Shown here: positions 7,812-17,582 of the stretch, in pieces
How positions within the stretch are numbered: position 1 is the stretch's first letter
Layout of the letters: every line of letters starts with the position of its first letter
Position numbers and translations under genes: made by a program
Notes under the pieces: generated by a model
The model's database searches: none
Seen by the model: only the letters and a program-made list of their open reading frames with translations
Told to the model about the DNA's origin: nothing
DNA from: Actinomycetota bacterium
GTDB lineage: Bacteria > Actinomycetota > Acidimicrobiia > Acidimicrobiales > Ilumatobacteraceae
Length of the DNA stretch: 48,656 nucleotides
Direction: 5' to 3'
NCBI GenBank assembly: GCA_029978335.1
Contig: JAPOJQ010000011.1
Span: forward strand, 1-48,656

Positions 7812-8774
7812 ATGACCCGTCTCGGATATCAGATCCCATCATTCACCTACCCTGGCGTTGGACCTGACCGACTCTTCGATGAGGTCGCTCGCCAAGCACG
7901 CGAAGCCGAAGCCGGCGGGTTCGACACCGTGATGGTGATGGACCACTTCTACCAACTACCCATGATCGGGACGCCCGACATGAACATGCTCGAGTGCTAC
8001 ACCCTGCTTGCGGGACTCGCTCGCGAAACCTCGAATGTGCGTCTGTCGTCGCTGGTGACGGGCAACACCTACCGAAACCCGGCGGTACTCGCCAAGATCG
8101 TGACCACGCTTGACATCGTCTCGGGGGGACGCGCCCAGCTCGGCATCGGAGCCGGATGGTTCGAACTCGAACACTCCTCGTTCGGCATCGAGTTCGGAAC
8201 CTTCACCGATCGCTTCGAGAAACTCGAAGAGGCGTTGCAGATCATCCTGCCAATGCTGAACGGTGAGCGTCCATCGCTCGATGGCAAGTGGTACTCGGTG
8301 CATGACGCCATGAACGAACCACCGCCTGTCGGTCGAATCCCCGTCATGATCGGCGGCGGTGGCGAGCGCAAGACCCTCCGGTTCGTCGCCAAATACGCCG
8401 ACGACTCCAACCTGATCTGTCCCGTGACCGATGTGCCCCGCAAACTTGCCGTCATCGATGAGCACTGCGGGGCCGAGCACCGCGACCGTTCAACGATCAC
8501 GGTCACACGCCAGCAGTCGGTGTGCATTGCCCCGACCCACGAGACAGCACGATCAGAACTCGATGCGATGCTCGCTGCCCGCGGGCTTTCAGGGGCCGAT
8601 CTCGAGATGGCCCGTGGCAATGTCGTGCACGGCGACCCTGACGAAGTGGCTGCTCAGATGGCAGCCCAACTCGACCTCGGTCTCGATGGTTTCACCGTGA
8701 ATGCCGTTGCGAACTGCCACATTCCTGGGCGGGTGCAGTTGTTGGGCGAAACGCTGGCCGCCCTCATCGCCTGA
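7812..8774 (+). CDS. LLM class F420-dependent oxidoreductase (TIGR03560-like)
   Basis: 320 residues. A luciferase-fold, F420-type oxidoreductase of unknown substrate. Motifs include EAEAGGFDTVMVMDHFYQ, ARETSNVRLSSLVTGNTYRNP, DIVSGGRAQLGIGAGWFE and PVMIGGGGERKTLR, all in the positions expected for the family, and the length is normal. AGGAG at 7802-7806 lies five bases before ATG 7812 and fixes the start; the longer open frame from 7542 is a shadow of the divergent gene. It is followed 23 bases later by the convergent fatty-acyl-AMP ligase. Confidence 0.9.
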   Translation: MTRLGYQIPSFTYPGVGPDRLFDEVARQAREAEAGGFDTVMVMDHFYQLPMIGTPDMNMLECYTLLAGLARETSNVRLSSLVTGNTYRNPAVLAKIVTTLDIVSGGRAQLGIGAGWFELEHSSFGIEFGTFTDRFEKLEEALQIILPMLNGERPSLDGKWYSVHDAMNEPPPVGRIPVMIGGGGERKTLRFVAKYADDSNLICPVTDVPRKLAVIDEHCGAEHRDRSTITVTRQQSVCIAPTHETARSELDAMLAARGLSGADLEMARGNVVHGDPDEVAAQMAAQLDLGLDGFTVNAVANCHIPGRVQLLGETLAALIA

Positions 8775-8797
8775 CCGTCAGGCCACGCGACGCCAAC

Positions 8798-10501
8798 TCA
8801 GACGAGGGCCAAGGACTCCTCGAGATACATCTCGCGACATTTCGCTCGCTGCAATTTGCCTGATGACGTCTTCGGGAGTGTGCCCGCATGCACGAGCATG
8901 ACGTCGCGCGGCGGCAAGCCACACACTTCGAGGGTCCGGTGGTGAATTGACTCGCGGACCGCGTCGGGGTCCTCGGTGCGAACCTCGGCAACCACCACCA
9001 CGGTTTCCTTGCCTTTGTACCCATCGACGCCAAACGCGATCACATTGCCGGCCCGCACACCTTCGAGGGTTCCGACCGATCGCTCAATGTCTTCAGGGAA
9101 CACATTGCGACCGCCGACGATGATCACGTCTTTGATCCGACCGCACAACACAAGTTCGCCATCGAGCACGTACGCCAGGTCACCGGTGCAGAGCCATCCA
9201 TCGTGGAAGAGCGCAGCCGTCGCGTCATCGCGTTTGTAGTACCCCGGCGTAACCGACGTCCCTCGCAACAACAACTCGCCGACGTGTCGTTCAGGAACCT
9301 CGAGACGCGTATCGGGATCGACGACGCGCATCTCCAAACCCGGGACAGCCCGACCGAGCAGTGGCAGTCGCCGAGCGGTCACCGCAAGATCGTCGGGGTC
9401 GACGATCTCGACGGGCTTCGCGACCCGGCTTCGTTCAAGCACTTCACGATCGACGGTGTCGCATCGCAAACCTTGCCCGCGAGCGGGGAAGGTGCCCGCG
9501 ATCGCGACCTCCGCCATGCCAAATGCAGGGAACACCGCGCCGGCAGAGAAGCCGAAACGCCCGGCCGCTGCGCAAAAGGCATCCATCGCCTTCGGATCGA
9601 CTGGCTCGGCTCCGCTGAGCGCCAACGTCAAGCGTGACAGATCCAATCCCTCGGCTCGCCGCAGCGCACGGGTAGCCAACACCCACGCAAAGTTGGGGCC
9701 AGCCGTCGCCGTGCCACCCCAGTCTGAGATCCATTGCATCCAGTTCCCGGGATGCGCCATGAAGTCTTGAGGAGCCGCCTGCACGAGATCCACACCTGTC
9801 GTCATCGGAATTGCCAAGAAGCCGACGAGGCCCATGTCGTGATAGAGCGGCAGCCACGACACCATGACCTCGTCGTCGCGCAGACTTGCTGCTTCGCATG
9901 CGGCGTCGATGTTCGCCGCCAGCACCCGATCAGGAATCATCACGCCCTTGGGTTCACTCGTTGAGCCACTCGTGTACTGCAGGATCACTAAACGATCCGG
10001 GTCATGAGCAGGCAGTTCGAGCCGATCCCCGCTCGGCACACCGTCGCCGCCAGGTAGCACCGACCGCAGCGGCACGATCGGTGGGTCACCCGGAGCCGCC
10101 TCATAGAACGGCGCGAGCTGATCGTCGATCAGCACCAACTTGGCATCGCCGTGACGGATACGGGCCCGAGTCGACTCGACGAACTCGTCGAGCGATCCCA
10201 TTCGCATGGGCAGCGGCAGCACCATCGACGCGATGCCCGCAAGCCAACAACCACGAACCGCCGTCATCAGTTCACGGCTGGTCGGACCCAGCACGGCAAC
10301 GTGATCACCAGGAACGAGGCCCCGCGCCTGCAGCCCAGCGCCGACTGCGCGTGCCTCATCGTGTATCTGTGCCCACGGTACGAACACCGGACCGTCCGGA
10401 GCGACTGAATGCCCAACAAACCTCACCCCGCCCGGGCGGCCAGCAGCATGTTCGAGGCGTTCGATAATGGAGAGGGACGATGGCCCCGTGAGCGGACTCA
10501 T
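8798..10501 (-). CDS. Fatty-acyl-AMP ligase / AMP-dependent synthetase
   Basis: 567 residues from ATG 10501. It belongs to the adenylate-forming enzymes and looks like an FAAL (FadD32-type): [17 protein letters not shown] is the P-loop, and [12 protein letters not shown] plus the [13 protein letters not shown] tract are FAAL hallmarks; the C-terminal domain has [21 protein letters not shown] and the catalytic Lys in [11 protein letters not shown]. FAALs make acyl-adenylates for transfer to a carrier protein in lipid or polyketide assembly; no acyl carrier protein or PKS is visible nearby, so CoA ligase activity remains possible. A TAGCGT box ends eight bases before the start. The open frame continues to 10819 but that part overlaps divergent leuS. 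Confidence 0.86.
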   Translation of the reverse strand: MSPLTGPSSLSIIERLEHAAGRPGGVRFVGHSVAPDGPVFVPWAQIHDEARAVGAGLQARGLVPGDHVAVLGPTSRELMTAVRGCWLAGIASMVLPLPMRMGSLDEFVESTRARIRHGDAKLVLIDDQLAPFYEAAPGDPPIVPLRSVLPGGDGVPSGDRLELPAHDPDRLVILQYTSGSTSEPKGVMIPDRVLAANIDAACEAASLRDDEVMVSWLPLYHDMGLVGFLAIPMTTGVDLVQAAPQDFMAHPGNWMQWISDWGGTATAGPNFAWVLATRALRRAEGLDLSRLTLALSGAEPVDPKAMDAFCAAAGRFGFSAGAVFPAFGMAEVAIAGTFPARGQGLRCDTVDREVLERSRVAKPVEIVDPDDLAVTARRLPLLGRAVPGLEMRVVDPDTRLEVPERHVGELLLRGTSVTPGYYKRDDATAALFHDGWLCTGDLAYVLDGELVLCGRIKDVIIVGGRNVFPEDIERSVGTLEGVRAGNVIAFGVDGYKGKETVVVVAEVRTEDPDAVRESIHHRTLEVCGLPPRDVMLVHAGTLPKTSSGKLQRAKCREMYLEESLALV

Positions 10502-10578
10502 GGCCCCCGACGCTAGCGAGGAGCAGCCACCAAGACCGGCCCATGCTCTGTCGAGCAGGCCTAGGCTGGCCCACCGGT

Positions 10579-13452
10579 ATGAGTGACCACGGCGAGCAGA
10601 CATCCGAGCATCAACCCACGTTCCGCTACTCAGCGACGCTGGCACAAGACATCGAGTTGCGTTGGCAGGACCGATGGGACGCCGACGGCACCTTCGAAGC
10701 ACCGAACCCGGCTGGCCCGCTTGCCGACGCCGGTCGACTCGCTGACTACGGCGACAAACTGTTCGTGCTCGACATGTTCCCGTACCCATCGGGCGCGGGA
10801 CTGCATGTTGGTCATCCACTCGGCTATATCGGCACCGACGTGTACTCGCGTTTCAAACGGATGACCGGGCACAACGTTCTCTACACCATGGGCTTCGATG
10901 CCTTTGGTTTGCCCGCCGAGCAGTACGCCGTGCAAACGGGTCAGCATCCGGCCATCACGACCGACGCGAACGTTGCCAATATGCGACGTCAGCTTCGTCG
11001 CCTCGGACTGAGCCACGACCGCCGTCGCTCCATCTCCACGACCGATCCCGAGTACTACCGCTGGACACAGTGGATCTTCACGCAGATCTTCAATGCGTGG
11101 TACGACACTGAACAAGAACGTGCCCGTCCGATCGCTGAACTGATCGACGAATTTGCATCCTGGCGACGCGCGACGCCCGATGGCACGCCGTGGGATGCAT
11201 TGTCGCCGGATGCACGGCGACGCATGATCGATGATCATCGCCTCGCCTACGTGAGCGATGCGCCCGTCAATTGGTGCCCCGGACTCGGCACTGTCGTCGC
11301 CAACGAAGAAGTCACCGCCGACGGCCGCAGCGATCGCGGCAACTTCCCCGTCTTCAAACGCAACATGCGTCAATGGATGATGCGGATCACGGCGTATGCG
11401 GATCGGCTCATCGACGATCTCGATCTGCTCGACTGGTCAGACGCGATCATCACGATGCAACGCAACTGGATCGGCCGCAGCCATGGGGCACGCGTCGACT
11501 TCGCATCGGCTGTCGGACCTATCACCGTCTTCACGACTCGGCCCGACACGTTGTTTGGCGCGACGTTCATGGTGCTCGCACCTGAGCATCCACTCGTTGA
11601 TCAGCTCACCACAGCCGATCAAGCCGACGCCGTCGCTGACTATCGGCGACAAGCTGCAGCAAAGAAGGATGCCGATCGGCAAGACGACACCCGCGAGAAG
11701 TCAGGTGTCCCCACCGGTTCAACGGCGACGAACCCTCTCACGGGCGAGGAGATCCCGGTGTGGATCGCCGACTACGTCCTCATGGGCTATGGCACCGGCG
11801 CGATCATGGCAGTGCCATGCGGCGACCAACGCGACTTCGAATTCGCCCGTCGCTTCGGATTGCCGATTCCAGCGATTCAAGAGCCACCAGCCACATGGTT
11901 CGCCGAACGCGACATCGAACCGTCGCTCGACACCGCCACCTGGCCCGAAGCGTTCGTCGGCGACGCGCCCTATGTGAACTCAGCAAATGCGTCGCTCGTG
12001 CTTGACGGCGTCGGCTCAGTCAACGAAGGCAAGGCCATGACCACGGCATGGCTCGCCGAGCACGGCCTCGGCGAGCCAACGGTCACGTACAAATTGCGCG
12101 ACTGGTTGTTCAGCAGGCAGCGCTACTGGGGCGAGCCGTTCCCCATCGTCTACGACGACGCGGGCAACCCGTATCCGCTACCGGATTCGATGTTGCCGGT
12201 GCAGTTGCCCGACACCGACTCGTTCAGCCCCCGCACCTTTGATGCGGACGACGAGTTCTCCAACCCGGAGAGCCCCCTCGACCGACTCACCGAGTGGGTC
12301 AACGTCACGTTGGACCTTGGCGATGGGCCAAAGACCTATCGGCGCGATACCAACGTCATGCCGCAGTGGGCGGGCTCATGCTGGTACGAGCTCCGATATC
12401 TCGATCCCACCAACGCCGATCGCTTCGTCGATCCGAGTGTCGAGCAGTATTGGATGGGTCCGCGCACTGACGTTCGTCCCGATCATCCGGGCGGCGTTGA
12501 CTTGTACGTGGGTGGCGTGGAACACGCCGTGCTGCACTTGTTGTATGCCCGCTTTTGGCACAAGGTGCTCTACGACTTGGGGCACCTGTCATCGAAGGAG
12601 CCGTACGCACGACTCTTCAATCAGGGCTACATCTTGGCGAATGCCTTTAAGGACGAGCGTGGCATCTACGTCGATGCCTTCTCGGTGACCGAAGCGGATG
12701 GCCATTGGTACCACGACGGCAATGAGGTGACCCGCGAGTGGGGCAAGATGGGCAAGAGCCTCAAAAATGCGGTCTCACCCGACGAGATGTACGACGCCTA
12801 CGGGGCCGACACCTTGCGGCTCTACGAGATGGCGATGGGACCTCTCGACGCGAGTCGGCCGTGGGAGACCCGTGATGTGGTTGGCATGTATCGCTTCTTG
12901 CAGCGGTTGTGGCGCACCATGGTCGACGAGTCGACTGGCCGTTCGATCGTCTCCGATGACGTGGCCGATGAGGAGACCCGCCGCCTGTTGCATCGAACGA
13001 TTGACATCGTGCGGACCGAAATGGATGCCCTTCGTTTCAACACGGCAATCGCCAAGTTGATCGAACTCAACAACCACGTGACCAAGGTGGTGAATGCGAA
13101 CGGCTCTGCCCCTCGTGAGGTGGCTGAAGCGATGACGTTGATGGCTGCACCGCTCGTGCCGCACATCGCCGAAGAATTGTGGTCGCTGCTCGGACACGAC
13201 GACTCACTCGCTCGGCATCCGTTCCCGGTGGCTGATCCCGCACTGCTCCTCGACGACGAAGTGGAGATTCCAGTGCAGATTCGCGGCAAGGTCAAAGCTC
13301 GCATCATGGTTCCTGCTGACGCTGACGAAGCACTCATCACCTCGATCGCCTTGGCCGATGACAAGGTCATTGCTGCGTTGGAAGGCGCTGACCCGAGCAC
13401 CCTTCGCAAAGTCATCGTCGTGCCGGGTCGAATGGTCAACCTCGTGCCCTGA
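10579..13452 (+). CDS. leuS: Leucyl-tRNA synthetase
   Basis: 957 residues, the size of bacterial/actinobacterial LeuRS. It charges tRNA-Leu with leucine. The class I HIGH-type motif is in [17 protein letters not shown], the KMSKS motif reads KMGKS ([10 protein letters not shown]), and the CP1 editing domain is present with [20 protein letters not shown]. The anticodon-binding and C-terminal domains follow. ATG 10579 (MSDHGEQ) is preferred over an in-frame start at 10543, which would extend into the divergent promoter region. It is divergent from the fatty-acyl-AMP ligase with 77 bases between. Downstream lies a strongly folded intergenic sequence described separately. Confidence 0.96.
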   Translation: MSDHGEQTSEHQPTFRYSATLAQDIELRWQDRWDADGTFEAPNPAGPLADAGRLADYGDKLFVLDMFPYPSGAGLHVGHPLGYIGTDVYSRFKRMTGHNVLYTMGFDAFGLPAEQYAVQTGQHPAITTDANVANMRRQLRRLGLSHDRRRSISTTDPEYYRWTQWIFTQIFNAWYDTEQERARPIAELIDEFASWRRATPDGTPWDALSPDARRRMIDDHRLAYVSDAPVNWCPGLGTVVANEEVTADGRSDRGNFPVFKRNMRQWMMRITAYADRLIDDLDLLDWSDAIITMQRNWIGRSHGARVDFASAVGPITVFTTRPDTLFGATFMVLAPEHPLVDQLTTADQADAVADYRRQAAAKKDADRQDDTREKSGVPTGSTATNPLTGEEIPVWIADYVLMGYGTGAIMAVPCGDQRDFEFARRFGLPIPAIQEPPATWFAERDIEPSLDTATWPEAFVGDAPYVNSANASLVLDGVGSVNEGKAMTTAWLAEHGLGEPTVTYKLRDWLFSRQRYWGEPFPIVYDDAGNPYPLPDSMLPVQLPDTDSFSPRTFDADDEFSNPESPLDRLTEWVNVTLDLGDGPKTYRRDTNVMPQWAGSCWYELRYLDPTNADRFVDPSVEQYWMGPRTDVRPDHPGGVDLYVGGVEHAVLHLLYARFWHKVLYDLGHLSSKEPYARLFNQGYILANAFKDERGIYVDAFSVTEADGHWYHDGNEVTREWGKMGKSLKNAVSPDEMYDAYGADTLRLYEMAMGPLDASRPWETRDVVGMYRFLQRLWRTMVDESTGRSIVSDDVADEETRRLLHRTIDIVRTEMDALRFNTAIAKLIELNNHVTKVVNANGSAPREVAEAMTLMAAPLVPHIAEELWSLLGHDDSLARHPFPVADPALLLDDEVEIPVQIRGKVKARIMVPADADEALITSIALADDKVIAALEGADPSTLRKVIVVPGRMVNLVP

Positions 13453-13501
13453 CGCGGGACCTTTCACACTCGCCGATGCGTTGATGTCGACGCACACTGC
13501 T

Positions 13502-13603
13502 CGTGGCGGTCCGTGAGGTGAACACGGGACCCAGCTCCCCGGCAACGGGGCCCCTGGTCCGTACATCCTGGTCGAGCAGGACTCACCTCACGGATCTGCC
13601 ACG
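13502..13603 (+). ncRNA. Predicted structured RNA, three-way junction with GNRA-capped arm (unknown class)
   Basis: Helix P1 pairs 13502-13521 with 13583-13603 (about 20 bp with one bulged base; the inner 12 bp, TCCGTGAGGTGA with TCACCTCACGGA, are perfect). Inside it are two arms: P2, closed by GGACC 13527-13531 with GGTCC 13556-13560 and ending in CCCCG-GCAA-CGGGG (13537-13550), a GNRA tetraloop; and P3, TCCTG 13566-13570 with CAGGA 13577-13581 around a six-base loop. The GNRA loop exists only in the + strand transcript. No U-tract follows, so it is not a classical terminator. It lies 49 bases after leuS and 44 before the SDR. I do not recognise an Rfam class; a leuS 3'-end element, SDR leader or independent sRNA are all possible. 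Confidence 0.6.
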
Positions 13604-13647
13604 TCCGGTGACAATGCAGGTCGGCTTGGCCGATACGGTCGGCATTC

Positions 13648-14373
13648 ATGACAGGACGTCGATTCCTCATCACCGGTGCGTCCAAGGGCATCGGCTACGC
13701 CACCGCGACCCGAATGGCCGCGCAGGGCGACATTCCAGTTGGGCTGGCCCGAACCGCACCTGATGACTTTCCCGGTGAGTTCATCTCCGTTGATCTCGCC
13801 GATCGCGAGGCAACGACCACCGCAATCACGACTGCTCTGGCGGGAGGTCCACTCGATGGCGTGTTGAACAACGTGGGCATCGTGCGACCGCAACTTCTCG
13901 GCGAGATCGACCTCACCGATTTCGAAGCCGTCATGGACATCACTGTGCGTTCGTCGATTCAAACCGTGCAGGCCCTCATGCCGGGAATGATCGAGCGCGG
14001 TTGGGGACGGATCGTGAACATCTCGAGCTTGGTGTCGCTCGGGGGTGTGCCTGCCCGAAGTTCCTATGGTGCGGCAAAGGCGACATTGGAGCACCTGACC
14101 CGCGTGTGGGGTCAAGAGCTTGCGCCGCACGGTGTAACCGTGAACGACGTCGCTCCCGGTCCCGTCGCCACCGACTTGTTCCGACAATCGAACCCTGAGG
14201 GATCTCCGGGAGAAGCGCGGTACCTGTCGATGGTTCCCATGGGCCGACTCGGCAGCGTGGATGACATTGCAGCAGCAGTCTGTTTCTTGATGTCGGACGA
14301 TGCCGGTTGGATCACGGGCCAGACGCTCCGGGTCGATGGTGGGGCATCGATTGGGCGAGCCAGCCTGTTGTGA
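13648..14373 (+). CDS. SDR family NAD(P)-dependent oxidoreductase
   Basis: 241 residues, classical short-chain dehydrogenase/reductase length. The Rossmann glycine motif TGASKGIG is at residues 9-16, NNVG is in the fourth strand, and the catalytic Ser (NISSLVSLGG), Tyr and Lys (SSYGAAKATLEHL) are intact. The C-terminus WITGQTLRVDGGASIG is typical of FabG-like reductases. The substrate cannot be told; lipid or steroid hydroxyl/keto chemistry fits the surrounding genes. ATG 13648 is preceded by TACGGT at 13634-13639. It follows the folded intergenic RNA candidate and ends next to the convergent modC. Confidence 0.9.
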   Translation: MTGRRFLITGASKGIGYATATRMAAQGDIPVGLARTAPDDFPGEFISVDLADREATTTAITTALAGGPLDGVLNNVGIVRPQLLGEIDLTDFEAVMDITVRSSIQTVQALMPGMIERGWGRIVNISSLVSLGGVPARSSYGAAKATLEHLTRVWGQELAPHGVTVNDVAPGPVATDLFRQSNPEGSPGEARYLSMVPMGRLGSVDDIAAAVCFLMSDDAGWITGQTLRVDGGASIGRASLL

Positions 14374-15420
14374 TCACGCCTCGTTGACGCTGATTTCACT
14401 TGCCTTTACCGAGGCCCACACCGCGTCACCAGCGCGGACATCGAGTGCGTCAAGTCCAGCAGGTGTCACCTCAACCGCAAGCGGTACCGGCGCACCAAGC
14501 CGCACGCGCACCCGGTCGGTTGCTCGATCAATGGCGTCAATCCTCGCCTCCCAAACGTTGCGTGGGCTTCCTTCTGGCCGCTCGCGATGCAGCGAAATCG
14601 AACGAGGCCGGATCACCGCGATCACTGGGCCGTCTGAACAGCGATGCGCGCCGACGGTGAGCACACTGCCGCCAATGTCGAGTTGTGTGCCGCGTAGCGT
14701 TCCGCGCAGCGGGTTCAGCCCCAAGATTTCTGCTACGTACTCAGACCGTGGCGAGCTGATCAGTTCGTCTGGGGTGCCACGCTGCGCCACCCTTCCCGAC
14801 TCGATAACCACAAGTTGATCAGCCAGGGTCAAGGCGTCGACTGGATCGTGCGACACGATGATCCGCGGGGCTGGATGTGCTGCGCCGAGCAGGCGGCGCA
14901 GCGTGGATCGCGCAGCGGCATCAACGGCCGAGAGTGGCTCGTCGAGCAAGAGCACCGTTGGCTCAATCGCCAGCGCACGCGCCAGGGCAACCCGTTGGGA
15001 CTGGCCACCTGAGAGTTGATGGGGCCGCAGTTGCGCGACCTCAACGACCCCACATTGGTTGAGCAGTTCGAGCGAGCGACGCTGTGCGGTGCCGCGGTCA
15101 ACACCTCGGGCCCGAAGTCCGAACGCCACGTTGGCAGCGGCGTTCAGATGCGGGATCAACGCATGTGACTGCGCAACCATCCCAACGGACCGGTGTTCGG
15201 GTTCGACAAAGACCGATGCCTTGGGGTCATCCCAGACCACCGGGCCGAGTCGGATCGAACCAGCGTCAAGTGCGACGAGTCCGGCAAGTACACGCAACAA
15301 CGTCGACTTGCCTGCACCATTTGGGCCAACGATCACTGTGGTGGATCCGTCGGGCACCTCGAGTGACACATCGAGCGCGAAGTCGCCTTGACGAACGACT
15401 ACATCGGCACTGAGCGTCAT
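14374..15420 (-). CDS. modC: Molybdate ABC transporter ATP-binding protein
   Basis: 348 residues. Energises molybdate (or tungstate) import with ModA and ModB. Walker A is GPNGAGKST, the ABC signature LSGGQSQRVALARAL, Walker B VLLLDEPLSAVD, and the switch His lies in IIVSHDPVDAL. The C-terminal part contains a MOP/TOBE-type domain (about 285-348, ending VWASVKASEISV) that binds oxyanions in ModC proteins. ATG 15420 overlaps the modB stop by four bases (ATGA); a longer open frame to 15699 only shadows modB. It is the last gene of modABC and converges on the SDR gene. Confidence 0.93.
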   Translation of the reverse strand: MTLSADVVVRQGDFALDVSLEVPDGSTTVIVGPNGAGKSTLLRVLAGLVALDAGSIRLGPVVWDDPKASVFVEPEHRSVGMVAQSHALIPHLNAAANVAFGLRARGVDRGTAQRRSLELLNQCGVVEVAQLRPHQLSGGQSQRVALARALAIEPTVLLLDEPLSAVDAAARSTLRRLLGAAHPAPRIIVSHDPVDALTLADQLVVIESGRVAQRGTPDELISSPRSEYVAEILGLNPLRGTLRGTQLDIGGSVLTVGAHRCSDGPVIAVIRPRSISLHRERPEGSPRNVWEARIDAIDRATDRVRVRLGAPVPLAVEVTPAGLDALDVRAGDAVWASVKASEISVNEA

Positions 15421-16226
15421 CGAGGGTCCCCTAGTGCCCCAGTCCAGCGTTGGCGCATGGACACGAGCACCGTCAACGACACCACTACCAAGATGAGACT
15501 CATCAAGAGCGCCAAATCGATATCGGACTCGAGGGCCAAGTAGGTGGCGATCGGCAAGGTCCGTGTCGTCCCGGGAAAATTGCCAGCGAAGGTGATGGTG
15601 GCGCCGAACTCGCCGAGCGCCCGAGCCCACGTCAAGATCATCCCCGACACGATTGCGGGCCGGATTGACGGGATCGTGACTCGCGTGAGCAGGTACCACG
15701 GCGACGCACCGAGCGTGCGTGCGGTCTCCTCCGTCGTCGGGTTGAGCGCAACGAGTGCCGACTCAACGGTGAGCACGAGAAACGGCATCGCCACAAACAC
15801 CTGGGCGATCACCACGGCGGGCATGCTGAACGGCAAGCGCACACCGAACCAATCGTTGAGCAGCGTCCCGATGAGCCCACGTCGGCCGAACGCGGCCAAC
15901 AGCGCTACGCCGCCAACCACCGGTGGCAACACCATCGACAACGTGCAGATCGCCCGAACCAGCCGACGACCGGGAAATCGTGTACGAGCGAGCACCCACG
16001 CAAGTGGCAAGCCGAAGGCCGTGGCGATTGCGGTTGCGGCAACGCTCGTCATGAGCGAGATGCGAAGGGCTTCGGAGGCGGCCGATGTGGTCGCAAGTTC
16101 CCCGAGTCGAGACCAAGGGATCCGTGCGGCGAGTCCGATCAACGGCAAGGTAAAGAACACGCCCGCGATCACCGCTGGAATCAGCACGGCGATCGGTGTG
16201 CGGGGTCGTGACCGAGCGGTCCTCAT
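15417..16226 (-). CDS. modB: Molybdate ABC transporter permease
   Basis: 269 residues, about six transmembrane helices. The EAA-like loop that contacts ModC is visible in TARTLGASPWYLLTRVTIP, and ARALGEFGATITFAGN is the characteristic ModB/CysT motif near the C-terminus. It forms the membrane channel for molybdate. Its start overlaps the modA stop by four bases and its stop overlaps the modC start, so the three genes are translationally coupled. Confidence 0.93.
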   Translation of the reverse strand: MRTARSRPRTPIAVLIPAVIAGVFFTLPLIGLAARIPWSRLGELATTSAASEALRISLMTSVAATAIATAFGLPLAWVLARTRFPGRRLVRAICTLSMVLPPVVGGVALLAAFGRRGLIGTLLNDWFGVRLPFSMPAVVIAQVFVAMPFLVLTVESALVALNPTTEETARTLGASPWYLLTRVTIPSIRPAIVSGMILTWARALGEFGATITFAGNFPGTTRTLPIATYLALESDIDLALLMSLILVVVSLTVLVSMRQRWTGALGDPR

Positions 16227-16972
16227 GACACCGAAAATCCGAAGTCGGCAAGACGTTGTTGACCCGCCGGCGACATGACGAAGTCGATGAATGCAGATGC
16301 TGCTGCGTTGTCACGATGAAGTGCGACGATCGGATAGTTCGCGACGTGATTCACCGCATCAGGAATGTCGATGGCAGCAACGTCTCGTGCGGCGGCGGCG
16401 TCGGATGCATACACGATGCCGGCGTCGACCTCTCCGAGTTGAACTTTGGTGAGTACCGCTCGCACGTCGGTCTCGTAGGTTGCCGGCGTGACTGCCACGT
16501 TGGCAGCGTCAAGCACGAGTTGGGCATAGTTGCCAGCTGGCACTTCGGGAGCCGCGAGCGCCACAAGAAGTCCAGGTCGCTCAAGATCCTCAATTCGCTC
16601 TATGCCCTCAGGGTTAGCGGCTTCAACCACGATCGCCAGACGGTTGCGAGCGAACACTGTTGGCTCGCCAGGGTTGACCAGCGCGTCAATGACGCGGTCC
16701 ATCTGCGCATTATCTGCCGACGCGAACACGTCCGCTGGGGCCCCCTCGACGAGTTGTGTCGCCAGTGTCGACGACCCGGCAAACGACAGCGTGATCTCCG
16801 GACCTCCGGCATCGCGCACGTCGCGAGCGAGAGCCGTGAAGACATCGGTGAGCGAGGCTGCAGCGAACACGGTGACCGAGCCAGCCTCGTTGTTGCTGCC
16901 TGTTGAGCAGGAAGCGGCCATCATGCAGAACATCACCAACCCGATGTGGTGTCGCCGCAATGCCGTCTGCAC
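16223..16972 (-). CDS. modA: Molybdate ABC transporter substrate-binding lipoprotein
   Basis: 249 residues from GTG 16972. The signal peptide (RRHHIGLVMFCMMAAS) ends in a lipobox with Cys22, so the protein is a membrane-anchored lipoprotein. The mature part has the ModA motifs VTVFAAASLTDVF, FAGSSTLATQL, GAPADVFASAD and VYASDAAAA, and it binds molybdate or tungstate outside the membrane. Only 37 bases separate its start from the divergent PadR-type regulator. TAGTCT (minus strand, 16984-16979) ends six bases before the GTG and sits inside the palindrome, so transcription is probably leaderless and controlled at that site. Confidence 0.93.
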   Translation of the reverse strand: MQTALRRHHIGLVMFCMMAASCSTGSNNEAGSVTVFAAASLTDVFTALARDVRDAGGPEITLSFAGSSTLATQLVEGAPADVFASADNAQMDRVIDALVNPGEPTVFARNRLAIVVEAANPEGIERIEDLERPGLLVALAAPEVPAGNYAQLVLDAANVAVTPATYETDVRAVLTKVQLGEVDAGIVYASDAAAARDVAAIDIPDAVNHVANYPIVALHRDNAAASAFIDFVMSPAGQQRLADFGFSVS

Positions 16973-16980
16973 GCTCGCAG

Positions 16981-17001
16981 ACTAGTCAGATCATGACTAG
17001 T
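16981..17001. promoter_or_regulatory. Palindromic operator with two divergent leaderless -10 boxes (modABC / PadR)
   Basis: ACTAGTCA (16981-16988), a five-base spacer GATCA, and TGACTAGT (16994-17001) form a perfect 8-bp inverted repeat in the 37-bp gap between modA and the regulator. The outer part of each arm forms a TANNNT box: TAGTGT at 16998-17003 for the + gene and TAGTCT at 16984-16979 for modA. Each box is exactly six bases from its GTG start. A dimer bound here would block both promoters. The natural binder is the PadR-type protein encoded next to it. Confidence 0.72.
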
Positions 17002-17009
17002 GTCGCGAT

Positions 17010-17522
17010 GTGGCCGACCTCTCCCTTGCCGACGGTGTCTGCCTGGCGATGGTGGCCACCGCCGATGGCTCCCCAATGCATGGATGGCAACTCGTTCGCA
17101 TGCTGGCCCCCGATGGCGACATCGGCCGGATCTGGACGTTGAGCCGGCCGCTCACCTACCGGAGCCTCGACACGCTCGAACAACTCGGGTATCTGCGACG
17201 AGACCGTTCCGACGCAACCACGCGACGACAGCCCCTCATCGTCACTGCCGCCGGCCACCGCGCTGCTCACCACTGGCTCGATACTCCCGCAGCGCACATT
17301 CGTGATCTGCGAACAGCATTCCTCGTGAAGTGCGAGCTACGTCGACGGGCCAACCTTCCGATCGCGGGCTTTGCGCGACGACAGCAGGTCCAGCTCGACA
17401 GCGCATTTGCGGCAGTGCTCGATACGCAGCCGGACCCCGACGACATTCCCGCTATGTGGCGGTTCCACAACGCCAGCGCTGCACGAGCGGTGCTGAATGA
17501 ACTCGCCACCCGAGTGAACTAA
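17010..17522 (+). CDS. PadR family transcriptional regulator
   Basis: 170 residues from GTG 17010. The N-terminal winged helix (about 4-80) matches PadR proteins: LSLADGVCLAMVATADGSPMHGWQL is split as LSLADGVCLAMV then PMHGWQLVRML, followed by LSRPLTYRSLDTLEQLGYL (recognition helix) and the RRQPLIVTAAGHRAAHHWL wing. The C-terminal half is helical, as in PadR dimerisation regions. There is no molybdate-binding (MOP) domain like that of ModE. Divergence from modABC across a palindrome containing both -10 boxes makes it a candidate autoregulator of molybdate uptake; ligand and direction of control are unknown. It starts without an SD, in line with a leaderless mRNA. Confidence 0.83.
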   Translation: MADLSLADGVCLAMVATADGSPMHGWQLVRMLAPDGDIGRIWTLSRPLTYRSLDTLEQLGYLRRDRSDATTRRQPLIVTAAGHRAAHHWLDTPAAHIRDLRTAFLVKCELRRRANLPIAGFARRQQVQLDSAFAAVLDTQPDPDDIPAMWRFHNASAARAVLNELATRVN

Positions 17523-17582
17523 GACGCTCGGCTACCATCGAGGCGCCGGCGGAGGGGACCGGCACACCGAGGAGGACATGCC

